From Deinandra increscens subsp. villosa (Eukaryota > Streptophyta > Magnoliopsida > Asterales > Asteraceae), in contig JBCNJP010000023.1 of the NCBI GenBank assembly GCA_039602395.1, forward strand, positions 91,536,177-91,600,176: DNA of 64,000 nucleotides, given 5' to 3'. A program made the translations under genes and the position numbers. Below the pieces are notes generated by a model. That model saw nothing but the letters and a program-made list of their open reading frames with translations, ran no database searches and was not told the DNA's origin. Every line of letters begins with the position of its first letter. Position 1 is the first letter of the stretch. Below, one piece after another: positions 55,203 to 64,000 of this stretch.

Positions 55203-58200
55203 ATGGCGAATCTGAATGCGAAAGAGATGGCGAAGTTTGATAAACTTGACAAATTTGAAGGCCAGGACTTTCGTCGTTGGCAAAAGAAGATGGAGTTTTT
55301 TCTGACTACCATGAAGTGCGCTTATATTCTGTCCACTCCCAAACCTGATGAAGTCGAAAATGAAACTATGCAACAGACTAGCAAGCGACTGAAGTGGATA
55401 CAGGATGAGATGCTCTGTCGTGGGTACATTCTGAATGGTTTGTCTGATTCTCTGTTTGATATTTACCAAAATACTGAAAATGCACAGTTACTATGGAATA
55501 ATTTGGAGTCGAAATATTTGTCTGAAGATGCTTCAAGTAAGAAGTTTCTGGTTAGTAATTTCAACAATTACAAGATGGTCGACTCTCGTCCGATCATGGA
55601 ACAATATAATGAATTGTTGAGGATCTTGGGTCAGTTTCAACAACATAATCTCAAGATGGACGAGGCTATTGCTGTGTCTAGTATCATAGACAAGTTTCCC
55701 CCGAGTTGGAAGGATTTCAAACATAATTTGAAACATAAACCAGACGATCTGAGTTTGGTGCAACTTGGAAGTCACATTCGGATTGAGGAGTCCTTAAGGG
55801 ATCAGGAAAGTGACAAAGGAAAAGGCAAGGCTGTGGTTGAATCTTCTGTCAATATGGTAGAAGAAACTGGTCGCTCCAAACAGAATACTGGGTTCAAGAA
55901 CAAGGGCAAACGTCCTATGAACGGTGGTGGAAACAACAACGATCCCAACAAGAAGCAAAAGATGGCTTGCTGGAAATGTGGACTTACGGGTCATTTCAAG
56001 AGGGATTGCCGGGTAGGCAAAGGTAAAAAGAACGGTGCTGGTAAAGGTGCTGGTAGTAGCAGTGAAGGATCCAAGGATCCGGCTGCTAAGAACCAAGGTT
56101 TGAATTTTGATCATAATTTTAATTCGGGTGAGAATTATGTATCACTTATTTGTGAAGCATTTTATGTGCAGGATGATCAAGTTGCCTGGTGGGTGGATTC
56201 AGGAGCAACATGTCACGTTTGCAAGGATTTTCGTTGGTTCAAGACATTTGTGCCAATTGAAGATGGATCTACCTTGAAGATGGGGAATGTTGCAACTGAA
56301 CCTATTAAAGGCTTTGGTTCTGTAGATGTTGTTTTCACTTCAGGAAAAACTTTAAATTTGAATAAGGTTTTATATGTACCAGGGATTCGAAAGAATCTCT
56401 TATCCGGTATTATCTTGAACAAGTATGGTTATAAGCAAGTGATTGAAAGTGACAAGTATATCTTGTCTAAACATGGTAACTTTGTAGGTTTTGGATATTT
56501 GTGTAATGGCATGTTTATGTTGAATCTTGAAAGTCCATCGTTTGTGAATGAATCTGCATGCTTAACTTCAGAATCTGTTTGTATGACTTCTTGTAGTTCT
56601 AGTAATGTTACTAGTAAATCTGATTTGTGGCATGCTAGATTAGGTCATGTTCATTTTAAAAGGTTACTTGAGATGTCAAAAATGAGTTTAATTCCTGCTT
56701 TTGAAATGAACAATGAAAAATGTCATACTTGTAAGTTAACAAAGATTACTAGAAAGCCTTTTAAACAACAAGTCGTACGTGATTCTAAAGTTCTTGATTT
56801 GATTCATAGTGATTTATGTGATTTTCATTCTACTCCATCTTTAGGAAATAAAAAATATGTAGTAACATTTATAGATGATGCATCTAGATTCTGTTATGTT
56901 TACTTACTACATGCTAAAGATGAAGCCTTGGATAAATTTAAAATTTTCAAGGAACAAGTAGAATTGCATAAATCTGATTTGATTAAAACTCTTAGAACTG
57001 ATAGAGGTGGAGAGTATTATGATCCAGTTTATTTTCAATCAACTGGAATAATACATCAAGTCACGGCTCCTTATACACCACAACAAAATGGTGTGGCAGA
57101 AAGGAAAAATAGGACATTGAAAGAAATGGTAAATGCCATGTTGTCCTACTCTGGTTTGAGTGATGGTTTTTGGGGTGAGGCTATGTTGACGGCCTGTTAT
57201 CTATTAAACAGAGTTCCTAACAAAAGGAATAAACGAACCCCATATGAACTTTGGTATAATTCGACACCAAACTTGAGTTACTTTAAAGTTTGGGGTTGTC
57301 GAGCTGTTGTTCGATTGACTGATCCCAAAATTAAAACTTTGGGAGAACGAGGTATTGATTGTATCTTTATTGGGTATGCTGAAAATTCTTATGCATACAG
57401 GTTCTATGTAATAGAACAAAATGACTCGGTGTCAGTTAATTCTGTTATTGAGTCTAGAGATGCAATATTTGATGAAGAGAGATTCTCATCAATACCTAGA
57501 CCAAAGGATATGATTCAAAATGTTTCTAGTACTAGTACTAGAAATGAATTAACTGGTTCTAGTGATGAACCAGGTCCATCTCAACCAAGGAAAGGTTCAC
57601 GAGTACGTAAACCTAAGGATTTTGGATCTGATTTTCAATTATTTTTAGTTGAAGGAACTCGAAATGAGATAGAATCTCAATATCAATATTGTTATTATAT
57701 TGAGGAAGATCCAAAAACCTTTAGTGAAGCTATGGCTTCAAGAGATTCATCTTTCTGGAAAGAGGCAATTCAAGATGAAATTGATTCTATAATGAATAAT
57801 CAAACTTGGAAGTTGACTGATTTACCTCTAGGATGTAAACCTTTGGGGAGTAAATGGATCTTCAAAAGGAAGATGAAAGTGGATGGAACCATTGATAAAT
57901 ATAAAGCCAGATTGGTTATCCAAGGATTTAGGCAAAAGGAAGGAATTGATTTCTTTGATACTTATGCTCCCGTTGCAAGAATATCCACAATTAGACTGTT
58001 AATAGCTTTGGCAGCAATTAACAATCTTGTAATTCATCAAATGGATGTTAAAACAGCATTCTTAAATGGTGAATTGAATGAAGAGGTTTATATGAAACAA
58101 CCTGAGGGTTTTGTCATGCCTGGACATGAACAAAAGGTATGTAAATTAATCAAATCGTTGTATGGACTTAAACAAGCTCCAAAACAGTGGCATCATAAAT

Positions 58201-59249
58201 TTGATGAGGTGGTGTTGTCAAGTGGTTATGTTCTTAACCAAGCTGATAAGTGTGTATATAGCAAATTTGATGATTCTGGAAAGGGAGTCATAATTTGTTT
58301 ATATGTTGACGACATGTTAATATTTGGTACTAGTCTCGAACTAGTGATTCAAACAAAGAATTTTTTATCCTCCAGCTTTGATATGAAAGACATGGGGGAG
58401 GCAGAGGTGATTCTTGGAATAAGAATCAAAAGAGAGAACAATGGATTGGCAATTTCTCAATCTCATTATATTGAAAAAATATTGAAGAAATTCAATTTTG
58501 GAAATTGTTCTCCTGTTAGTACACCAATGGATTCAAATCTGAAATTGTTACCAAACAAAGGTGTGGCTGTTTCTCAACTTGAATACTCGAGAGCTATTGG
58601 TTCACTTATGTATGCTATGATTAGTACAAGGCCTGATATTGCCTTTGCTGTTGGAAAGCTTAGTAGATATACTAGCAATCCAAATGCACATCATTGGCAA
58701 GCTCTGAATCGAGTATTTAAGTATCTAAAGGGAACAAAAGATTTTGGTCTGTATTACTCAGGATTTCCTTCAGTTTTAGAAGGTTATTCGGATGCGAGTT
58801 GGATTACTAATTTGGAAGATCATTCTTCCACAAGTGGTTGGGTTTTTCTACTTGGTGGTGGTGCAATATCTTGGGCATCCAAGAAACAAACTTGTATCAC
58901 TCATTCAACGATGGAATCTGAGTTTGTAGCTTTAGCAGCAGCTGGAACAGAAGCTGAGTGGCTTCGAGATCTGATTTATGAGATTCCATTGTGGCCCAAA
59001 CCTATATCTCCGATATCTATCAGATGTGATAGTGCTCCAATGTTGGCGAAGGCTTATAGTCATTCCTTTAATGGAAAGTCTAGAACCTTAGGTGTGAGAC
59101 ATAGCACTATTCGAGAATATATCACAAGTGGTGTGATTTCACTTGAGTTTGTAAGGAGTCAACAAAACTTAGCCGATCATTTGACAAAGGGTTTATCTAG
59201 AGATCTTGTGCACAAGGCGGCTGTAGGGATGGGGTTAAAGTCCATCTAA
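55203..59249 (+). CDS. Ty1/copia gag-pol polyprotein, intact
   Basis: 1348 residues in one frame. Gag (1-250) ends in zinc knuckle CWKCGLTGHFKRDC (Cys256, Cys259, His264, Cys269). The aspartic protease has DSGA at 332-335. Integrase has the zinc site LWHARLGH...CHTC, then catalytic Asp537 (HSDLCDF), Asp600 (RTDRGGEY) and Glu633 (NGVAERKNR). Reverse transcriptase includes HQMDVKTAFLNGELNEEVY, SLYGLKQAPKQW and YVDD at 1034-1037. RNase H includes THSTMESEFVAL and ends NLADHLTKGL. Every catalytic residue I looked for is present and no stop or shift is seen. The product makes virus-like particles in the cytoplasm, copies its RNA and integrates the DNA. The ATG at 55203 lies 27 bp after the LTR. 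Position in the copia tree was not determined. Confidence 0.95.
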   Translation: MANLNAKEMAKFDKLDKFEGQDFRRWQKKMEFFLTTMKCAYILSTPKPDEVENETMQQTSKRLKWIQDEMLCRGYILNGLSDSLFDIYQNTENAQLLWNNLESKYLSEDASSKKFLVSNFNNYKMVDSRPIMEQYNELLRILGQFQQHNLKMDEAIAVSSIIDKFPPSWKDFKHNLKHKPDDLSLVQLGSHIRIEESLRDQESDKGKGKAVVESSVNMVEETGRSKQNTGFKNKGKRPMNGGGNNNDPNKKQKMACWKCGLTGHFKRDCRVGKGKKNGAGKGAGSSSEGSKDPAAKNQGLNFDHNFNSGENYVSLICEAFYVQDDQVAWWVDSGATCHVCKDFRWFKTFVPIEDGSTLKMGNVATEPIKGFGSVDVVFTSGKTLNLNKVLYVPGIRKNLLSGIILNKYGYKQVIESDKYILSKHGNFVGFGYLCNGMFMLNLESPSFVNESACLTSESVCMTSCSSSNVTSKSDLWHARLGHVHFKRLLEMSKMSLIPAFEMNNEKCHTCKLTKITRKPFKQQVVRDSKVLDLIHSDLCDFHSTPSLGNKKYVVTFIDDASRFCYVYLLHAKDEALDKFKIFKEQVELHKSDLIKTLRTDRGGEYYDPVYFQSTGIIHQVTAPYTPQQNGVAERKNRTLKEMVNAMLSYSGLSDGFWGEAMLTACYLLNRVPNKRNKRTPYELWYNSTPNLSYFKVWGCRAVVRLTDPKIKTLGERGIDCIFIGYAENSYAYRFYVIEQNDSVSVNSVIESRDAIFDEERFSSIPRPKDMIQNVSSTSTRNELTGSSDEPGPSQPRKGSRVRKPKDFGSDFQLFLVEGTRNEIESQYQYCYYIEEDPKTFSEAMASRDSSFWKEAIQDEIDSIMNNQTWKLTDLPLGCKPLGSKWIFKRKMKVDGTIDKYKARLVIQGFRQKEGIDFFDTYAPVARISTIRLLIALAAINNLVIHQMDVKTAFLNGELNEEVYMKQPEGFVMPGHEQKVCKLIKSLYGLKQAPKQWHHKFDEVVLSSGYVLNQADKCVYSKFDDSGKGVIICLYVDDMLIFGTSLELVIQTKNFLSSSFDMKDMGEAEVILGIRIKRENNGLAISQSHYIEKILKKFNFGNCSPVSTPMDSNLKLLPNKGVAVSQLEYSRAIGSLMYAMISTRPDIAFAVGKLSRYTSNPNAHHWQALNRVFKYLKGTKDFGLYYSGFPSVLEGYSDASWITNLEDHSSTSGWVFLLGGGAISWASKKQTCITHSTMESEFVALAAAGTEAEWLRDLIYEIPLWPKPISPISIRCDSAPMLAKAYSHSFNGKSRTLGVRHSTIREYITSGVISLEFVRSQQNLADHLTKGLSRDLVHKAAVGMGLKSI

Positions 59250-59780
59250 TCTTATATATTGAGATACCCAATTCCCACCTAATAGACTTTGGGTGCTGAA
59301 TTCAATGTGGAAAGCTTAATATATTTAGATTGGAACACATGAAGAAATATCCCAAGGTATGTGTTCGGTACTGCAAGTTAAAGGAGGGTGAAGTTTATCT
59401 TCTTAATAGTTCTTTTGATAAATTGCATTTGCAGGTGCAAGAATAAAGGAACTACCTAAGTAAGCATGAAGTTTAGCTGCTTCAAGAAGCTTTTGGACTT
59501 AGCTTTGATATGCTTATGAAGGATAGGGACACAAGCTAGTAAAATATGTGTTGTGTTTGAATATTGAGATTTTAAACTTATGTGTACTTTATCTTCAAGT
59601 ATTCAATGCAATAGTAAGGGTTCAATCCATTAGTGACACCCTTAATATTCGAATACTTGGAATGTGTATTGTACTAAGATAGAAATTCAATCGTTGCGAC
59701 ATTTCTATTTATGCATTTGTTTTGTTTGAATGAGATGCTTATTTTAGTTAATTAAGGATTACACTAAAATGGGGGAGGTA
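59250..59780 (+). other. 3' untranslated region and polypurine tract of young copia
   Basis: The 531 bp between the stop and the 3' LTR have no open frame of note. The polypurine tract AAATGGGGGAGGTA ends at 59780 and would prime plus-strand DNA synthesis. Confidence 0.75.
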
Positions 59781-60336
59781 TGTTAGTATTTTAGTGTAAT
59801 TGGGTTAACTATGGATCGATTTGTCCTCTAGCTTATATTGATCGGGTTCGGTGGTGCGGGGTAGTGCACACTCGTATCAATGGAGTTAGCGGGGGTTCGG
59901 GGGCGGCAGCCCCCGATAGCGGGGTCCAAGGGGCGGCAGCCCCTGGCGGGGTCCAAGGGGCAGAGCCCCTGGCTGGGGCCGGGCTGCCAGGTCAGCGCGC
60001 CCGAAAATTATTTACACTAAAAGTCCTTTAGTAAAAATGTGTCAAAAATTATTTTCGGCCGAAAAATCTCTTTATTAAAACTTGAGGGACTGGTAGTGTA
60101 AATTGGGTATATGCAGTTATCGAAAAACTGTATATACGCTCCTGTTGTTGAAAACTGATCGATCACTTCATCTTCTACATTTTTTCTCTGGTTCGATTTC
60201 TCATTCAAAAATTCGAAATATTCATGGGTCGTTTCCAGATCGTATCCGATTGATATTTACGAGTGAACCCTCGAAATATTCAATCCGAAAGTGATAACAC
60301 GCTTTCTGGAATATCCAAGCAATCGAAGATCTAACA
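59781..60336 (+). repeat. 3' LTR of young copia element
   Basis: Same length and, by eye, same sequence as the 5' LTR. It is followed by the TSD GGGTA. Confidence 0.9.
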
Positions 60337-60798
60337 GGGTAGCGCCCGCTACCCCTGAACTTTTACCCCGACATGCAATTTTTTTTTTTATATGTTTTCG
60401 GTTTTTCGCGACTCCTGAAACGAATTTTTCGCGACCCCTGGAAGAAATTTTATGGCTTTTACTTAAAAATATGATCAAAAGCCCCTTAAAAATATGATTA
60501 AAAGCCCGTTAACTACCTAAAATTTTTTTCGGGAGCGCTGCCCCCGAACCCCCGTTAGTCCCCGCTACCCCTGATATTCTTTCCTGGATCCGCCACTGTG
60601 GCGAAGGGAAAACCGTCTCATTGCCTTGAGTTTTGATCAGAGATCGAGAAGGAAATCGGTTTTTCATTTGTCAAACTATTTTTCATCTTTTAATCAATTT
60701 TAGTTTTCGTTTTTTACCATTTTTATAAATTAATTTGGAACAATTTAAACGATTATAAAAATCAAACATTTAAAATATTAGACTATGTCATTTAGTTA

Positions 60799-60899
60799 TG
60801 TTCTAGGGTGCTCATTGTAAATACTCTATCTATATATAGGGCAGTCATATTGTAATCAAACACAGAATCAATACAATTCAATTCACATTCCTAATATTA
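60799..60899 (+). repeat. Probable short 5' LTR of right-edge copia
   Basis: TGTTCTAGGGTGCTC to ...CCTAATATTA, with a TATA-like CTATATATAGGGC near 60829, directly before a primer site. About 101 bp if TG at 60799 is the true start; the end TTA rather than CA is unusual, so the limits are uncertain. Confidence 0.5.
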
Positions 60900-60913
60900 T
60901 GGTATCTAGAGCC
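60900..60913 (+). promoter_or_regulatory. Primer-binding site of right-edge copia
   Basis: TGGTATCTAGAGCC resembles the initiator-methionine tRNA primer site TGGTATCAGAGCC with one inserted base. Confidence 0.7.
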
Positions 60914-61031
60914 AAGTTAGGAAAAAATTTCTCCCCTCCCCAAATATCTCTGTAATTGCCGGCCCTAGCCCCTTCCTCCTCCATCGTTTCCGATCAACCT
61001 CTTCATTCTCGAACATCTATCTGCTCTTCCC

Positions 61032-64000
61032 ATGGCTCCGATTACGGCCTTCACCACCCAAGAAAAGACATCTCACAACTCTCATAAATTTGCCTTCACC
61101 CTCAAATCAAACAACTATGGTTTTTGGAAAACCATGATAGAACCATTCCTCATCACCAATGATCTATTCGGCTACATCGATGGATCCATACCCTGCCCCG
61201 CTGCCACCATCTACACCCCCGCAACCGGCACTGGCGAAACAGCCGTCCCTGCCTCCACAAAACCAAACCCCGATCATCCGGTTTGGCTCACGAATGATGC
61301 CCACATCCGTATGCTTCTTATTTCTACCATCTCCGAAGAAGCCTTCCACCATGTAAAAGGCTACACGTCTCGAGATATTTGGAATAACCTCGAACGTGCA
61401 TTCGCCCCTCACACTCAATCACGTGAATACACCTTGAAAACTAAACTTCTCCGGCTTGAAATGAAAGGTGACGAAACACCGACCGCATACTTAGCCCGAG
61501 CCAACGAGTATGCTACCGATCTAATCAACATTGGAAAGCCTCTTGCCGATGAAGATGTTGTCATGCTAATTATATCCGGTCTCCGTGAAGAGTATAACGG
61601 CCTCAAGTCCAACCTCCTTGGCCGAACCGTCCCCATCACTCTTGATGAGATTCCTGCGATCCTCGCGGATCATGACTACATGGTGAATAAACAGCATACA
61701 CCCACCCAGGCTAACACCGCCACCTCCTCTCTTGCCTCCTCGTTGCCGGGCCTGCTACCCACCCCACAATCGAACCCCCTTCAAACCTTGCAACAACTTG
61801 CAACCCAACAAGGCTTCACTCTCACTCCTGTTGGTCAGGCCCAGGCCCATTACGTGGCCCGCAACAACCGCAACAACCAAGCCCAATCTTTCCATGGCCG
61901 TAGGAAGCCGGATACGCAGCGCACGTCGGGCAGGGGCAGGGGCAGGGGTAATTTTGGATGGGCTACCACTACTAACTCGGTGCATGGAACTTGTGATCTT
62001 TGCGGTATACGACATCTCCCAATCAACTGCCCAAATCGTGATCCCTCCACGATCCGCCGTCAACCCACCGCAAACTTCGCTGATTCTAGGTCGACTACTT
62101 CAACAAATTGGTTCCCAGATACGGGCGCAAATCATCATGTCACCCCGGACTTGGCAAGTATTGGCTCCTCCGAACCATATCATGGCGACGACGACCTCCG
62201 TGTTGGTAATGGTACGGGCTTACCCATTCTTAATATTGGTTCTACTTATATTCGTTCCCCACTTAAAACTTTCAATCTTGCTAATATTCTTCATGTTCCT
62301 AACATACGCCAAAATCTTCTTTCCGTTCAAAAATTTTGCGTTGATAATGATGTGTTCTTTGAATTTCACCCATATTTCTTTTGTGTGAAGGATATTTCTA
62401 CCCGTACTACCCTCCTTACGGGTCCAAGTAAAGACGGGCTCTACTCGCTTAATCTTCCTCAACTTCAATCCGTCACCAAGCAAGTCTTCTCTGCTATCCG
62501 TGCTCCTGCAAACGTTTGGCATCAACGATTAGGACATCCTAATCAACAAACGTTTCAAACTATGGTTTCTAAATTTTTGCTTCCTGTTTCTTCCAAACAT
62601 TGTGATTCTATTTGTGTTGCGTGTCAAATGGGCAAGTCCTCTAAACTTTCGTTGCATAATAATTCTATTCGCAGTGAAAACATATTAGATCTAATTTTTT
62701 GTGATGTTTGGGGACCCGCACCCACTGTGTCATTTGATGGTCATAAATATTTTCTCCTTTGTGTTGATCACCACACCAAATACATGTGGTTTTTCCCGCT
62801 TAAACAAAAATCGGACGTTTCACAAATCTTTCAACAATTTGTCACAACGGTCGAACGACAATTTCAAAGACAATTAAAACAAGTTCAATCGGATTGGGGA
62901 GGGGAATTTCGGTCCCTCACCACCTTCTTTGCTCAACGTGGCATCATTCACCGTCGATCTTGTCCTCACACAAGTGAACAAAACGGAACGGTCGAGAGAC
63001 GACACCGACATGTCGTTGAAACGGGTCTATCTCTTCTTGCCCATTCCTCCGCACCACAAAGATTTTGGCATTTTGCATTTGAAACGGCGGTATATTTAAT
63101 AAACCGTATGCCGTCCCGTTCCATCGAAAATAAATCTCCATTCCAATGCCTTTACAAACATGATCCGGACTACACATTTCTCCGGGGTTTCGGGTGCCAA
63201 TGCTTTCCCTATCTCCGACCGTACAATCCTCACAAAATGGATTTTCGTTCGACCCCTTGTGTCTTTCTTGGCTATAGCCCCATGCATCATGGGTATCGGT
63301 GCCTAGACCCGTCAACCGATCGGATTTATACCGCACGCCATGTTAGATTCAATGAACAAGTCTTCCCCTTTCAAACATTCGACACCCACGTCACTCATCC
63401 ATCTATTCCATCTCAAAACACACCCTACTCTACATTTATGCCTCAACCTCCTCTTTTTCACACTCCCGCTACCAACCCCAACCCACCCACTCCGACCTCC
63501 CCAAACAGTAACACATCCACACCCTCATCAATACCACACCCCATTTCACCCAATCCATCCCACACCACATCAGACGCACCACTCCATGACACTCCCCTAC
63601 CCAACCACTCCACCAACTCGTCTACCACCTCCACTCCCAACCCGTCATCCCCGCCTTCCAACTCCTCGTCCTCTTCCTCCTCTTCGAACAACATTCCAAC
63701 CCCACCTCCTCCTCCTCCCTCCCATCGAACTCGTCCTCCTAATCTTCGTCACCAACCAAAACGCAAGATTCCTTATGATCCTTCGGCGAACCTCGCCACC
63801 TCCTCTCCTCCCACTTTCGAACCTATCTCCTTTACCGTTGCTAACAAATACTCGGAGTGGCGTCACGCCATGGCGGAGGAATACTCCGCTCTCGTCCAGA
63901 ATGGTACATGGTCTCTTGTTCCACCCGTTCTTGGTACTAACATTGTTGATTGTAAGTGGATTTACAGGATCAAGCGGGACAAACATGGAGCTCCGGACAG
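61032..64000 (+). CDS. Ty1/copia gag-pol polyprotein, open to the window edge
   Basis: The ATG at 61032 begins a frame that I read through to 64000 without a stop, 989 codons plus two bases. Gag starts TLKSNNYGFWKTMIEPFL. An Arg-Gly stretch (SGRGRGRGNFG) precedes a zinc knuckle with Cys321, Cys324, His328 and Cys333, spaced C-x2-C-x3-H-x4-C, one residue shorter than usual. Protease is WFPDTGANHH, with Asp363 in DTG rather than the DSG of the other copia copies here. Integrase shows WHQRLGHP...CVACQMG, FCDVWGP, QSDWGGEF and NGTVERRHRH. A Pro/Ser/Thr-rich linker leads into reverse transcriptase (WRHAMAEEYSALVQNGTW, CKWIYRIKRDKHG). RT core and RNase H lie beyond the window. It is probably a largely intact retrotransposon; the 3' LTR is not visible. 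Confidence 0.9.
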   Translation, partial: MAPITAFTTQEKTSHNSHKFAFTLKSNNYGFWKTMIEPFLITNDLFGYIDGSIPCPAATIYTPATGTGETAVPASTKPNPDHPVWLTNDAHIRMLLISTISEEAFHHVKGYTSRDIWNNLERAFAPHTQSREYTLKTKLLRLEMKGDETPTAYLARANEYATDLINIGKPLADEDVVMLIISGLREEYNGLKSNLLGRTVPITLDEIPAILADHDYMVNKQHTPTQANTATSSLASSLPGLLPTPQSNPLQTLQQLATQQGFTLTPVGQAQAHYVARNNRNNQAQSFHGRRKPDTQRTSGRGRGRGNFGWATTTNSVHGTCDLCGIRHLPINCPNRDPSTIRRQPTANFADSRSTTSTNWFPDTGANHHVTPDLASIGSSEPYHGDDDLRVGNGTGLPILNIGSTYIRSPLKTFNLANILHVPNIRQNLLSVQKFCVDNDVFFEFHPYFFCVKDISTRTTLLTGPSKDGLYSLNLPQLQSVTKQVFSAIRAPANVWHQRLGHPNQQTFQTMVSKFLLPVSSKHCDSICVACQMGKSSKLSLHNNSIRSENILDLIFCDVWGPAPTVSFDGHKYFLLCVDHHTKYMWFFPLKQKSDVSQIFQQFVTTVERQFQRQLKQVQSDWGGEFRSLTTFFAQRGIIHRRSCPHTSEQNGTVERRHRHVVETGLSLLAHSSAPQRFWHFAFETAVYLINRMPSRSIENKSPFQCLYKHDPDYTFLRGFGCQCFPYLRPYNPHKMDFRSTPCVFLGYSPMHHGYRCLDPSTDRIYTARHVRFNEQVFPFQTFDTHVTHPSIPSQNTPYSTFMPQPPLFHTPATNPNPPTPTSPNSNTSTPSSIPHPISPNPSHTTSDAPLHDTPLPNHSTNSSTTSTPNPSSPPSNSSSSSSSSNNIPTPPPPPPSHRTRPPNLRHQPKRKIPYDPSANLATSSPPTFEPISFTVANKYSEWRHAMAEEYSALVQNGTWSLVPPVLGTNIVDCKWIYRIKRDKHGAPD

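Larger units (their letters stand above)
54620..60336 (+). mobile_element. Complete young Ty1/copia retrotransposon
   Basis: A 5717-bp element with LTRs 54620-55175 and 59781-60336, each 556 bp and identical as far as I can see by eye. It starts TGTTAGTATT and ends GATCTAACA. The perfect TSD GGGTA is at 54615-54619 and 60337-60341. The polypurine tract AAATGGGGGAGGTA lies just before the 3' LTR. A single intact frame (55203-59249) encodes all domains. All this points to a very recent insertion that may still be able to move. Oddly, no methionine-tRNA-type primer site follows the 5' LTR, and the leader is only 27 nt. Confidence 0.95.
54586..60598. mobile_element. hAT-type MITE (291 bp) split by the young copia element
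   Basis: Outer ends CAGTAGTGGCGGACC (left) and CAGTGGCGGATCC (right, reverse strand) are hAT-like; the left has three extra bases. The flanks TGGCGAAG at 54578-54585 and 60599-60606 form a perfect eight-base TSD. Removing the copia insertion and one GGGTA copy leaves 291 bp. Confidence 0.75.

Noticed and set aside
61732..62388. 218-codon plus frame
   Set aside because: Out-of-frame shadow of the copia polyprotein starting at 61032.

Overview
The window is nuclear DNA of a flowering plant: spliced genes with GT-AG introns, long AT-rich spacers, and a dense, nested set of plant transposons (Ty1/copia, Ty3/gypsy, LINE, SINE, hAT, Mutator-like, PIF/Harbinger, Helitron). The style of the LTRs and short inverted-repeat elements recalls Asteraceae, but that is inference. 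Two runs of exactly 500 N (34151-34650 and 51149-51648) are scaffold gaps.

Host genes are few. At the left, two NRT2-type high-affinity nitrate transporter genes (1837-4131 on + and 11359-9602 on -) sit tail to tail with the same two intron positions and phases. The 5.5 kb between their 3' ends holds a PIF/Harbinger element, a foldback element and two copies of an unexplained noncoding segment. At 46617-48045 is a P-class PPR gene resembling Arabidopsis At5g46100, with a one-base frameshift. At 50231 and 52081 is a tandem pair of small C2H2 zinc-finger/EAR genes, one broken and one intact.

The rest is mobile DNA. 11.7-20.5 kb holds LINE and copia relics, a solo LTR with a target-site duplication (TSD), a Mutator-type element with a 9-bp TSD, and SINEs. 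21.35-27.27 kb holds a local duplication whose two copies reveal, by empty-site comparison, a PIF/Harbinger insertion (TSD TTA) and a split LINE TSD. 29-39.8 kb is a mosaic of two copia elements, a 2.5-kb gypsy LTR and a gypsy RT fragment around the first gap. 40.4-44 kb holds a hAT element with an 8-bp TSD and BED-finger relic, then two Mutator-like elements sharing one target site; the second carries 0.8 kb of GC-rich, gene-like cargo. 53.7-60.6 kb holds nested small elements and a complete, apparently very young copia element (identical 556-bp LTRs, TSD GGGTA, intact 1348-codon polyprotein) inside a 291-bp hAT-type element. A further copia element with an open frame runs off the right edge.

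Nothing here is clearly a new multi-gene system. The most notable items are the young copia with no canonical primer-binding site, the cargo-carrying Mutator-like element and its shared target site, the duplicated noncoding block between the nitrate transporters, and the zinc-finger duplicate pair.
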